Positions 1 to 10,800 of a stretch of DNA of 64,000 nt are shown piece by piece. Within the stretch, counting starts at the first letter, position 1, and each line of letters starts with the position of its first letter. A program made the translations under genes and the position numbers. The DNA comes from Saprospiraceae bacterium (GTDB lineage: Bacteria > Bacteroidota > Bacteroidia > Chitinophagales > Saprospiraceae). The stretch spans positions 558,001 to 622,000 of the forward strand of contig JADKAA010000024.1 of assembly GCA_016715465.1 (NCBI GenBank), given 5' to 3'. The notes under the pieces were generated by a model that ran no database searches, was not told the DNA's origin, and saw only the letters and a list, made by a program, of their open reading frames with translations.

Positions 1-1
1 C

Positions 2-418
2 TCAGATGTACACGGCAAAGGCGTCTTTGCAGCGAAGGACATCAAAAAAGGCAAAAAGATCATTGAATACACAGGCAATGTCATTACCTGGGAGGAAGCG
101 AATAGAAGGTTTGTGGATAGGGATGGTCATTCATTTACCATGTTTTTTGGCATTGACGATCAAATGGTGATCGACGGAGCTGACGGGGGCAATGAAGCCA
201 GATTTATCAACCACAGCTGCAAGCCCAATTGCGAAGCTAAAAATAAAAATGGCAGGATATTTATCTACGCCAAAAAGAATATCAAAGAAGGTAAAGAACT
301 TTTTTACGATTATTTGCTGGAAATCGAAGGCAAAATCACCAAAAAGCTTTTAAAGAAATATGCCTGTTTTTGTGGAAATACCAAATGCAGAGGCACGCAA
401 CTCGACTTAAAAAAGTAA
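2..418 (+). CDS. SET-domain protein (5' end cut by window edge)
   Basis: The reading frame is open from base 2, so the N-terminus lies outside the window. The visible 138 residues form nearly a whole SET domain. They start with a GKGVFAAKDIKKGKKIIEYTG-like strand, continue with the S-adenosylmethionine and active-site block RFINHSCKPNCEA, then ELFYDYLLE, and end in a post-SET cysteine cluster (CFCGNTKCRGT) that should bind zinc. SET proteins are lysine methyltransferases. In bacteria their substrates are mostly unknown, so no substrate is assigned. The next gene converges on it only 12 bp away. The fold is certain; the role is not. Confidence 0.9.
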   Translation, partial: SDVHGKGVFAAKDIKKGKKIIEYTGNVITWEEANRRFVDRDGHSFTMFFGIDDQMVIDGADGGNEARFINHSCKPNCEAKNKNGRIFIYAKKNIKEGKELFYDYLLEIEGKITKKLLKKYACFCGNTKCRGTQLDLKK

Positions 419-429
419 AGAAATACCGC

Positions 430-1283
430 CTACTTTCTTGGCCTTCGACTGGCACCTATGGTTTCCAAAACCCCCTGCATTTTGTCATTGGGCACCGTAA
501 TGGATAAGACATATTGCTTGATCAGCAATTTATCATCTTCCAAAGCCAGCCAGCCGGAGCCACGGCAAGGGCCCATCCAGGTATCCAGAACCTCATCAAA
601 CCACACCATAGACCTTGCCGAATCGTAATGAAGATTTCTCGAAATTTTTTCAAAGTCCCACGCTTTTCCTTTCGCAAAATAGGGGGCTGCAAATTTTAAA
701 AATTCAGCTTTACCCCATACCTCAAAGCTATCGGTGCCAATAAATACGGCATCTTTGGCCATAAGTGAAAAATAGGCGGCACTATCCGCACGGCTGGCTG
801 CACCATGCCATTCATCCAAAATCTTTCCTGCATCCGACAAGCTCTTGCCCCTGCAGTTGAGCTGACTTCGTGTATCGTCGATGCCTGTAATTTTCCAGCC
901 GTCTTCCGAATTTAGAAAATGAAACACATTGACACCGCAATGACTAAAGATACCCTTGTAGTAAAAGTCATAATCCATGCTCACCGTCGCTGCGCCGGGC
1001 CTTAAGTCTTCCCGGATGTTATAAATCTGCTCATCCAAATCTCCGGGTTGGACATTTCCCAAAGAACCTATAAATTCTTCATAGATAGAGCAGCTTATAT
1101 TCTGGCTTTCTCTTTTTGTTTTGAAGTACAGAGAGTCGCTCCAGGTATGGCCAAGAGCTTGAGTTTTTGGGCATCTGCTTCATACATGGCGTCAAAAAAC
1201 TGATCCACAACCTGTGCTGGGGTTTGAGCCCACAATGCCCCAATCGGCATAAGTAAGAGTAAAACAGCACCTGAAACTTTCAT
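430..1283 (-). CDS. Secreted NTF2-like (SnoaL-type) protein, frameshifted
   Basis: Read from ATG at 1283, the protein begins with a clear signal peptide (MKVSGAVLLLLMPIGALWAQ). An NTF2/SnoaL-like segment follows (VVDQFFDAMYEADAQKLK). The frame then hits a stop at 1095. A -1 shift near 1145-1150 (for example one missing G, giving ...IPGSDSLYFKTKRES...) restores a continuous frame to the stop at 430. The remainder contains a second NTF2-like domain (LDEWHGAASRADSAAYFSLMAKDAVFIGTDSFEVWGK). The repaired protein has about 284 residues and two such domains. Proteins of this fold act as small-ligand-binding domains or enzymes; no specific role can be given. A downstream-only start (TTG at 1062) would lack the signal peptide and is less likely. 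Confidence 0.75.
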
Positions 1284-1443
1284 CTGGATAGAATTTACCG
1301 CTAAGGTATGGCATATGTTTGGTTTTTTTTCAGACTGAAACAACCTGCTTGTCGATGCAAAGGGGCTTTTTATCTAAGATTTTCATCCACCCTGCAACGT
1401 TGGCGCATCTTTGAGCGTCTTTGGATACAATTAAACCACTTTC

Positions 1444-3888
1444 ATGAAACACTTGTTTACTTTATTATTTGCCTTGCTTTCTCTTTGTTTGTCTGCCCAA
1501 TCCATATCCGGTCGTGTAGTCGGCAATGATGGAAAATTCATAGAATTTGCCACGGTTACCTTGCATCAGCTGAGTGACAGCCTCCTGGTCAAAGGAGAAA
1601 TTACCGGTGAGAATGGAAATTTCACGTTGGAAATGGCTGAAGCGGGGAATTATTACATGGAGTGTGCCTATATAGGATATGAGACTTACAGAAGCAAACC
1701 CATAAATTTAAACGGGAGTGAAAATTACGATGCCGGAAAAATTACACTTTCTGCGGCTGCCCAGGTCATTGATGAAGTGACCATTAAAGCAAAAAAACCC
1801 CTCATCGAAATTCAGGCAGATAAAACCGTACTAAACACGGATGCCTCTATCTCTGCAGTTGGATCCAATGGCCTTGACCTATTGCGCAAAGCGCCGGGGG
1901 TGACGGTAGATAACAATGAAAATATCCAATTGAAAGGTAAAAATGGTGTTGCCATCTACATTGACGGTAAACCGAGTTACCTCAATCCAACAGAACTTGC
2001 CGGTTTACTCAAGGGAATGACTGCTGCAGACATTGAAGCCATTGAAATCATTACAAACCCTTCTGCCAAATATGATGCCCAGGGCAATGCTGGAATCATA
2101 AACCTCCGTCTCAGGAAAAACAAAAATTTTGGTACCAATGGCAGTCTGAATGTCAGCGCCGGCTATGGCAAATACCATAAATCCAACATGGGCCTCAATC
2201 TGAATAACAGGAATCAAAAGGTAAACACTTTTGGCAGTATCGGTTTGGGCAACAACAAGAGTTATAACGAACTCAATCTTTACCGGGAGCAGGAAGGAGG
2301 TGTGTTTGATCAAAAGCAATCTCAGGTTAACCTCAACAAACCGATTAATACCAAGTTAGGTATTGATTATTATGCCAGTTCAAAACATACCTTCGGCTTC
2401 CTGATCAATGCCAACACCCAATATGGTGACAACACCTTCATAAGCACAAGTGAAACCCGCATTTCATCGCTTTCCAACCCGGACAAAGTAGATTCAATAC
2501 TCAGGGCCGGCAATAACATCACCAAAACATCATTAAATGCCAATGCAAACCTGAATTATCGGTTTACAGATACCCTGGGAAACGAAGTGTCCATTGACCT
2601 GGATAGAGGCATGTATTCTTCTGACGCTACCAGCATGCAGCCCAACAGGTATTTCAGCGGTGAAACCGGTCAGGTCACTACCCGTCGCGATTTTACCAAT
2701 GAAACCCCGTCCTCCATTCACATAACGACAGCAAAACTGGACTACACTAAAAATTTTAAAAAATCAGGCCTTCGACTGGGTGCCGGGGGCAAATATGCCC
2801 GCGTGAAAACAGACAACACCTTTTCATTCTTTAATCTGATCGATGGCAGTCAGGTAAAGGATATCTACCAATCCAATAGCTTCAGTTACACAGAAGAAGT
2901 AAGTGCTTTGTACCTCAATCTGGCAGGTGGCAAGGGTAAATTCAACTACCAGGCTGGCATCAGAATGGAAAATACCCATTCCATTGGTGACCTTACCAGG
3001 GATACCAGTTTGGAAATGCGACCCCAGGATTATGTGGACAGGAATTATACCGACTTTTTCCCAAGTGCCGCATTGACCTATAATGCCAGCCAGAGTCACA
3101 CATTTAACCTTACATACAGCAGAAGAATCGACAGACCCAATTATGAAGACCTCAATCCTTTTGAATGGAGATTGGATGAACTTACTTTTAGAAAGGGTAA
3201 CCCCTTCCTGAAACCACAATACAATAACAATATTGAGCTTTCCTATACTTTGAAACAAACTGCTACCTTTGGTATATCTTACAGCAATTCAAAAGATGTA
3301 GTTACCGATATTGTGGAAAGTGATCCGCTTGAACCCAATAAATCTTTTATCAACTACAGAAACCTTGCCAGCCAGGAACAGTTTGCTTTCACCTTTAATT
3401 CCCCTCTGCCCATAAAGGAATGGTGGAACGGCTATCTTTCTGCTACAGTTTACAAATCGTACTATAAGGCAAGATTTCCGGAGTATAACTTTGATGTGGC
3501 TACACCAATTGCCACCAACATTTATATGGAAAACAATTTTACCCTTCCCAATGATTATACCTTTGAGGTTTCCGGATGGTTCAATTCTGCCTCCATTTGG
3601 GGAGGCTCCTGGCTGACTGAACCCCAGGGTAGTCTGGACCTTGGCCTCAAAAAAATGATACTCAATGGCAAGGGCAGTCTGAAGATCGGTGTCACCGACA
3701 TCTTACACACAGCGCCATGGTCATCCTACAGCGATGCCATTCCGGGCTTAAAAATCAGAGGAAGTGGTCTTTGGGAAAGTCAGCGGGTAAATGTAAACTT
3801 CAACTATAGATTTGGCAGTTCTGATGTCAAATCGGCCAGAAGGAGATCAACAGGCCTTGAGGATGAAAACAAAAGGATCAAAAGCTGA
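1444..3888 (+). CDS. TonB-dependent-receptor-like outer membrane beta-barrel protein
   Basis: The 814-residue protein starts with a signal peptide (MKHLFTLLFALLSLCLSAQ). A carboxypeptidase-D-regulatory-like beta-sandwich follows (about residues 20-105; ISGRVVGNDGKFIEFATVTL). Next is a plug-like domain (about 120-220; LLRKAPGVTVDNNENIQLKGKNGVAIYIDGKPS). The rest is an outer membrane beta-barrel of the OMP_b-brl_3 type, with many short amphipathic strands. The architecture is typical of Bacteroidota TonB-linked barrels that import or bind ligands at the outer membrane. No SusD partner is adjacent, so this is not an obvious SusCD system, and the ligand cannot be inferred. A terminator hairpin follows the stop. 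Confidence 0.9.
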   Translation: MKHLFTLLFALLSLCLSAQSISGRVVGNDGKFIEFATVTLHQLSDSLLVKGEITGENGNFTLEMAEAGNYYMECAYIGYETYRSKPINLNGSENYDAGKITLSAAAQVIDEVTIKAKKPLIEIQADKTVLNTDASISAVGSNGLDLLRKAPGVTVDNNENIQLKGKNGVAIYIDGKPSYLNPTELAGLLKGMTAADIEAIEIITNPSAKYDAQGNAGIINLRLRKNKNFGTNGSLNVSAGYGKYHKSNMGLNLNNRNQKVNTFGSIGLGNNKSYNELNLYREQEGGVFDQKQSQVNLNKPINTKLGIDYYASSKHTFGFLINANTQYGDNTFISTSETRISSLSNPDKVDSILRAGNNITKTSLNANANLNYRFTDTLGNEVSIDLDRGMYSSDATSMQPNRYFSGETGQVTTRRDFTNETPSSIHITTAKLDYTKNFKKSGLRLGAGGKYARVKTDNTFSFFNLIDGSQVKDIYQSNSFSYTEEVSALYLNLAGGKGKFNYQAGIRMENTHSIGDLTRDTSLEMRPQDYVDRNYTDFFPSAALTYNASQSHTFNLTYSRRIDRPNYEDLNPFEWRLDELTFRKGNPFLKPQYNNNIELSYTLKQTATFGISYSNSKDVVTDIVESDPLEPNKSFINYRNLASQEQFAFTFNSPLPIKEWWNGYLSATVYKSYYKARFPEYNFDVATPIATNIYMENNFTLPNDYTFEVSGWFNSASIWGGSWLTEPQGSLDLGLKKMILNGKGSLKIGVTDILHTAPWSSYSDAIPGLKIRGSGLWESQRVNVNFNYRFGSSDVKSARRRSTGLEDENKRIKS

Positions 3889-3907
3889 TCAAAATAAGGT
3901 TTAACCG

Positions 3908-3946
3908 TCCTGCTTTTAACCTATAGGTTAGAGGCGGGATTTTTTT
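3908..3946 (+). terminator. Rho-independent terminator after the TonB-type receptor gene
   Basis: TCCTGC (3908-3913) pairs with GCGGGA (3934-3939). Inside is a second stem AACC-TATA-GGTT. A run of seven T follows. It sits 20 bp after the receptor stop codon. Confidence 0.7.
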
Positions 3947-3953
3947 ATTTTTG
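3946..3953 (+). promoter_or_regulatory. Bacteroidota -7 promoter box for the M1 peptidase gene
   Basis: TATTTTTG matches TAnnTTTG exactly and lies 18 nt before the ATG at 3972. No clear TTTG was seen at the -33 spacing. The box overlaps the end of the T-run of the preceding terminator. Confidence 0.5.
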
Positions 3954-3971
3954 CACACTTAATTAATTTTC

Positions 3972-6355
3972 ATGATGTACAGACAACTGGTATTTTTATT
4001 TTTGCTTGCCTCTTCTGCTTTGTTTTCACAAGGGGTACCCAACAATCCGGGTTCAAATCACGGCAATTTGTTTGAGCAGTTGGGAACCATGCTTCCCACA
4101 CCCAATGAATACAGGACAGCAAGTGGAGCTCCCGGTCCCGCATATTGGCAACAAAAGGTTGATTACCAGATCAAATGTACACTTGACGAAAACAAACTTA
4201 AACTTACCGGTAGTGAAACCATTACTTATTACAATAATTCCCCGGATGTCCTCACCTATTTGTGGTTACAGCTGGATGAAAACCAGCATAGTACGGTCGA
4301 TAATGCCAACTATCAGGATGCTGATAATTTACCAAAGAGGGCCACAGACCGTTTTATGGATGCCGTAGAATCTGCAAAGGAGGACAACGGATATGGGGTT
4401 AAAATTAACAGACTGACAGATGCCAAAGGCAAAAAACTCAATTATGTCATCAACAAGACCATGATGAAGGTGGATCTGCCAATGCCATTGAAACCAGGTC
4501 AGAAATTTGTATTCCAAATTGACTGGAATTATAAATTGGTGGACAGAATGAATTTCTATGATTTCAGTGATGCCAGAGGAGGCTATGAATATTTTCCAGA
4601 AGATGGCAATTATATCTTTACGGTAGCCCAGTGGTATCCAAGGCTGTGTATGTATAATGATGCAACAGGCTGGCAAAATCACCAGTTTACGGGCAGGGGC
4701 GAATTTACAGTTTGTTTTGGTGACTTCAGGGTGGAGATGACTGTACCTGACGACCATATGGTAGGTGCTACCGGCGAATGCCACAATTACGACAAAGTAC
4801 TCACTAAGGTGCAAAGAGAGAGATACCAACTGTCCACAACGAGTAAAAGCCCGGTTCAGATCATCACACTTCCAGAGGTGCTGGAAAAATCAAAAACCCA
4901 ATCCACAAAGCAAAAAACCTGGATTTTTGAGGCCAAAAATGTGAGGGATTTCGCGTGGACGGCTTCAAGGAGATTTGTCTGGGATGCCATGCCTGTGCAG
5001 ATAGAAGGCAGAAAAGTCATGTGTATGAGTTTTTATACCAAAGAGGCTTACCCTATTTATAGTCAGTTCTCAACAAAGGCGGTGGCACATACAATCAAGA
5101 CATATTCTGACTTTTCCATTCCTTATCCATACCCCGTAGCTCAAAGTGTAGAGGCAGCCAATGGCATGGAGTATCCTATGATATGTTTCAATCCGGGAAG
5201 GGCAGAGGACGATGGCACCTATTCAGAGGGGTCCAAGAATGCTGCAATCCTGGTCATCATCCATGAGGTAGGCCACAATTTTTTTCCGATGATCATCAAC
5301 AGCGACGAAAGACAATGGACATGGATGGACGAGGGCTTAAATTCATACCTGCAATATTTGACACAGGAATTGTGGGATGATAAGTTTCCATCAAATGAGG
5401 GCCCGGCCTATGCGATCGTGGATTATATGAAAAGTCCCAAAGACGAGCTGGAGCCGATTATGACCAATTCAGAAAATATAGTACAATTTGGTGCCAATGC
5501 TTACAGTAAAGTAGCTACAGGACTCAACATATTGAGGGAATCCATCGTCGGCAGAAAACTTTTTGATGAAGCTTTCAGAGAGTATGCCAGGAGATGGGCA
5601 TTCAAACATCCAAGCCCGGCAGATTTTTTCCGCACCATCGAAGATGCGACGGGAGAAGATCTCGATTGGTTCTGGAGGGGCTGGTTTTACAGCACGGTGG
5701 CCTGTGACATTTCCATTGATACCATCAAACATGCCATACCCGATGTCGCAGCCATTCCCAAAATGTTGAACGATACTATACGTATGGTTAAGGTCTCAAA
5801 GCCGGCTGTGAATGAATTCGAAGACATATCTAAGGTCAGAAACAGGGAGGATAAAAAATTGTTTTTGAGACCGATCGAGATACTACACTCAGGGATTTTT
5901 ACTGGAAATATGATCGTGGTGTTGAAGCATATGACACCTCCAAATATCCGTCTGTCGTCAGGGCCTTTAGCGAACCATTGGACTCCTCAGGCAGAGAAAA
6001 GTACAAAGACAAACACTTGTATGAAATTACGTTTTCCAATAAGGGTGGACTGGCCATGCCAATCATTGTTGAATGGACTTTTAAAGATGGCACTAAAGAG
6101 ATAGAGCGATTACCAGTGCAGATATGGCGCAAAAATGAAAAACAGATTACCAAAACTTTCCTGAAAAACAAAGAAGTTGTTTCAGTCCAGCTGGATCCTT
6201 TAAAGGAAACTGCCGATATAGATGAAAGCAACAATCTTTGGGGAAAGGAAATGCCTCCCAGCCGTTTTGACCTCTTCAAATCTAAAAGGGATGTGCCGCA
6301 GGGCAGCCGGATTAATCCAATGCAGGCTGCCAAAAAGAAAGTGACTGGAGTATAA
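3972..6355 (+). CDS. Secreted M1-family aminopeptidase, frameshifted near its 3' end
   Basis: A signal peptide (MMYRQLVFLFLLASSALFSQ) precedes an M1 N-terminal beta-domain and a gluzincin catalytic domain. The zinc site is HEVGH at residues 431-435 with the third ligand Glu454 (in WMDEGLNSY), exactly the HExxH-X18-E spacing. GMEYP at 398-402 corresponds to the GxMEN substrate-binding motif. It should cleave N-terminal residues from peptides in the periplasm or outside the cell. In the given sequence the frame drifts after the A6 run at 5853-5858. One extra A restores ...KKIVFETDRDTTLRDFYWKYDRG... and runs on to the stop at 6355, giving about 794 residues. Without the repair a false tail ends at 6104. 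Confidence 0.88.
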
Positions 6356-7038
6356 TTAATTAAAAATGAGCTATTTGTAAAGTTCAGTGGACCAGTTCTA
6401 TTCAAAAGGCAGTAATTTTTATAAATACTTACAATAAAATATTCGTATTTATTTTAGTTAGCACATATAATATATTGTAAAATACTTATTATGCAACCTA
6501 AAATATTTATAATGGTAGTTTGCCATATCGGAAAAAAACTTAAATAGCAATTTTTATTTATATATATAAAATTTTGATGAGCTATTAATAATATAATATC
6601 AATATATGTAATATATTTGCACAAATTAACATCGGAATACATAAAATTCTGATAATTCCAACCTTCCTGTTTTTCTCCGTCCTGGGGGTGTAATAGTGAC
6701 TTTCATTAAAATTTAATGAGATGGAATTCATTATTATTGTTTTAAATATATACTTATTTGTTTGTGTCAGCACTTGCTTTATGCATTTTGCTCGCTTAAT
6801 TTCTGTTTCATTTGAAACAATAGTATTTTTTGCCATTCCAGTAAAAGCTTCACTGCATTCAATTAATTTATTTGCCGATATAAAGAGCTGTGATTTACAT
6901 TACCAGCTTTCCTTTTTTTTAAAAAATTCATTCTACTTTTTTGACTTTGAATTTATCGAATCAAATGACAGTGCTAAGATTTTGTATCATTTTTCACCTT
7001 GCAAATAAAATCTAAATAATAAGAAAACTCAGTTCACA
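6356..7038. other. AT-rich intergenic region without a convincing gene
   Basis: This stretch of about 680 bp is strongly AT-rich. Frames open across it (for example 6721-7008) translate to hydrophobic, phenylalanine-rich sequence with no recognisable family and look like chance. An exact TATATTTG box is at 6612-6619. If used for the gene at 7039 it would give a leader of roughly 410 nt. Confidence 0.6.
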
Positions 7039-7791
7039 ATGATTCTAAAAAATTTCAACTCCCAGCACTTTAAAGGATGGTCAAACTTTCCCTTATCGAC
7101 AGTAACTACTGTTTTGATTTTTCTTATAACCTTTCTGTTTTCAGCCGCAGCACAAACAAAATATGGTGAAGGCTCTGAGTCAGGCATCATCAGATTCAAA
7201 AAATCCACCATGGTTAGTGTAGAAAAGCTAATTGTATTTGGCGACAAGCTTGGCATAGGTGAACTGCCTGAGGGTGCAACATGGTCGATAACTACCAGCG
7301 AGGGAGATACACTTACAGGCAATGGAAATTCCCTGAACGACTACATTTTTTCAATTCCTGGAGCATATAAAATATACATTGATGAAAATCAGGTGTACCT
7401 GCCTGGTTCATGTTCCCACAAACAATTTCCGGATATAATTGACCTCACCGTCAGTGATGTAAAGATGACCTTCCATCTGGATGAAGTGAGTTTTTCAGGA
7501 GAAATACATAAGGGTGTTCAATGCCAGTCCCTTAGCGTTACGGTGCCTGTGACGGTTGAACCGTACGACAATGAAACTTCACTTGATTTTCCTTTCGAAA
7601 TTGTAGCTACTGCCGGAGTAGGCACCACTGTTGTAGGTACGCTGCATCCGGGTACAGTAGTATATAGAGGAAAACAGAACCTTATCTACAATCTCAGTGG
7701 TACGGTCGACGCGGAAAGTTATATCATGTTTGATTTTATGGACATCAACGGGCAGGTGCAATCCTACTCAATGACTTCACCAATAAAATAA
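7039..7791 (+). CDS. Secreted protein of unknown function upstream of the giant adhesin
   Basis: The 250-residue protein has a long N-terminal region with a signal peptide ending in LITFLFSAAAQ (cleavage near residue 39). The mature part is predicted to be mostly beta-strand. One stretch (SIPGAYKIYIDENQ) resembles PKD/Ig-like domains, and two cysteines are visible (in PGSCSHKQF and GVQCQSL). I do not recognise a named family. It ends 26 bp before the giant repeat gene on the same strand, so the two are probably co-transcribed. A role with that surface protein, such as anchoring or accessory subunit, is inference from position only. It has no clear T9SS sorting domain. Confidence 0.8.
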   Translation: MILKNFNSQHFKGWSNFPLSTVTTVLIFLITFLFSAAAQTKYGEGSESGIIRFKKSTMVSVEKLIVFGDKLGIGELPEGATWSITTSEGDTLTGNGNSLNDYIFSIPGAYKIYIDENQVYLPGSCSHKQFPDIIDLTVSDVKMTFHLDEVSFSGEIHKGVQCQSLSVTVPVTVEPYDNETSLDFPFEIVATAGVGTTVVGTLHPGTVVYRGKQNLIYNLSGTVDAESYIMFDFMDINGQVQSYSMTSPIK

Positions 7792-7817
7792 TCCACACAC
7801 AATAAACAACAATCAGT

Positions 7818-10800
7818 ATGAAAAATCAGTTGACACATAAAAATAAGTTCTATCGCAGTCTGCGGTTTTTGTGTTTTATCACAGTGATGATGATGGGGGG
7901 ATTACAGTCTTCAAAAGCCCAGTGTGGGTTTGGTCCTGGGGAAGGATGTTCTAATACTGACTATACCAATGCCTTTTCTACTTCTACAACAGACAGAAAT
8001 ACCATTGAGTATGACAACTTTGTTTTGTCATTTCACTCAACCATTGTGAGAACAGATGCGGGTACTTTCAAGTTTTTGGGTGAATACATGGCCAATCATG
8101 GTTCTACCAACCAACTTTCACCGGTTGAAGTAAATAGTGCAAATTATCCAAACCTCACTGGTACTCCATTAAAAGCAACGCTGGGAAGTAATTTCTTCCA
8201 GAACGTTCAGGGCATAATGCTTACTTCTACAGGTATTTTTGCCTGGGGAGATGAAGGTATAGTGGTGGCAAACTCCCTGACAACAAGCACTACTTTCGAT
8301 GATTTTGCCGTAAATGGACAAGCAGATGGACTACCAGCCGGCATCAATTCTGAGGATGTAAAAATGATTACAGCAACTTATCAGACCCTGGCCATTGTAA
8401 CCTGTTCCGGCAGTGTATATGTCTTATCACAACAGGCAGACTTACGTGGCAATGGTGCAACAGGAAATTCTACCACATGGTATCAGGTCACTACTTCAGC
8501 TTCCGGAAACCCTGCTTTGTCAGGCATTGTAGCCTGCAGGGTATCCAATGGAGTAGCCATGGCACTTGGATCTGACGGATCGATTTGGACTTGGGGTACC
8601 CGAACATACCTGGGAAACGGAACTGCAATAGCTGCGCGAAACAGGGCCACTCAAATGACCCTGCCAGCTTACAATTCTGGAGCTTCGGCTAAAATGATTT
8701 CTCTGACGGCACCTCAAAATCCGGCCCTTCCTTCATATTATATATTGGCAACTGACAATAACTTATATGCCATGGGTGAAAATACTCTTAGGCAACTTGG
8801 TGACTGGACTACGACCGACCGAACATCCTGGGTACAGCCACGATATACCAGCTCCGCCGGGCCCGTAATGAATGATATACAGTGGATAGCTGCCAATGAA
8901 AACGATAGCGGTCCATCAACTTATGGAGCTATCAATGTGTTAACCACAGGAAGTCAGGTGTACAACTGGGGTGAAAATAACACCTCCTTATTGGGTCGAA
9001 CAGGAGATCCTGTAAATCCGGGAACGCCGGCGGGTATAGCACCTACCGATGTGATCATAGCATTGGAAACAGGAGGCCATACATCGATGTATGTGAAACA
9101 ATGCGAATTAAATTTTGGATACGTAGGACATAGGATCAATGGATCGATGGGAAATGGCAGTGCTGGCTCAGCTACCGAAACATCAGTAACATACGCCACA
9201 GCAGAAGTAGCCATATGTGCAGCCGATGCAACCCCGGTTATTGAATTATCTGTCTTCGGATCTGGATCCGGCGGAGCCTATTGCACTACTCAATCTGCAA
9301 CAGTAACTGCCACCCCAAGTGGAGGAACTTTGAGTGTACAGTCCGGTCCAGGCACCCTTTTAGGAAACGTTCTGACATTTACCGGTCCAGGCCAGGTAAT
9401 ACTAAAATATGCCCTGTCACCTCCATGTGGAGGTATCAGTGAAGTTTTTGACACTATTACCTCCGTAGTTTGTGTCAAAGCGGTTACAGAAAGTGGCACA
9501 GTAATCAGTGCCATTGGTGGCACAGCTTTATCCAATATAGCCTCCAACGATACCATCAATGGAGTATCAGCTACCTTGGGTGGTGGGGGTAATGCGACAG
9601 TCGCCCAAAGTGGAAGCTGGCCGAGTGGAATTTCTTTAAATACTACCACAGGAGCCGTAACAGTAACTCCAGGCACAGCAGCAGGCAGTTACCCGGTTAC
9701 CTATCAGCTATGCGATAAATTGGTGCCACCCAATTGTGTTACCATGGTGGATACCGTGCATGTCCTTGCTACAGTTTCAACTTTAACAGTAGTAAAAACA
9801 CAAACTAGTGGTCCAAATCCGGTCACGACGGCTGGACAGGTATTGGGATATACCATTGTCCTGACCAACACCGGTAATATTCCACAGACTGGCGTTACCA
9901 CAACAGACGTTCTCCCCAATGGATCCAATGGTACACTTTCCGGCCCAACTGAAAGTATCAGTGTCAATGGCATCCTCAATGTGGGTGAAACATGGACTTA
10001 TACCATATCCTATGTCATAACCCAGTCGGACATAGATGCAGGTGGAAATCTGGTGAATACCGTTTCTGTAGTCACTACTGAGGTTCCTGGTCCTACCACA
10101 GACAATGAAACGACACCGATAGATCAGAACCCATCGTTGACAGTAAGTAAGACACAGACCAGTGGACCAAACCCGGTCACGGCAGCAGGTCAGGTGATTG
10201 GTTATACAATCGTGGTAACGAACACAGGCAACCAGACGTTGACGAATGCAGGTATTACAGATATCTTACCGGATGGATCAACAGGCACGATGAGTGGGCC
10301 GGTAGAAAGTCTGAGCAGCAACGGTGAGATCAATGTAGGAGAAACATGGACCTATACAATCAACTATACAGTGACACAATCCGATATCGATGCAGGAGCC
10401 AACCTGGTGAACAATGTATCGGTAATAACCGATGAAGTGCCAGGTCCGACAACAGACAATGAAACGACGCCGATAGATCAGAACCCATCGTTGATGGTGG
10501 TAAAATCCCAGACCAGCGGACCAAACCCGGTCACGGCAGCAGGTCAGGTGATTGGTTATACAATCGTGGTAACGAACACAGGCAACCAGACGTTGACGAA
10601 TGCAGGTATTACAGATATCTTACCGGATGGATCAACAGGCACGTTGAGTGGGCCGGTAGAAAGTCTGAGCAACAACGGTGAGATCAATGTAGGAGAAACA
10701 TGGACCTATACAATCAACTATACAGTGACACAATCCGATATCGATGCAGGAGCCAACCTGGTGAACAATGTATCGGTAATAACCGATGAAGTGCCAGGTC

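Noticed and set aside
5853..5858. Programmed -1 frameshift in the M1 peptidase
   Set aside because: The context is not a standard slippery heptamer, no obvious downstream stimulator was seen, and other indels in the window suggest an error or mutation instead.
6721..7008. Possible 95-residue gene in the AT-rich region
   Set aside because: The translation is Phe/Ile-rich low-complexity sequence without family resemblance, in a region with stop-poor AT bias.
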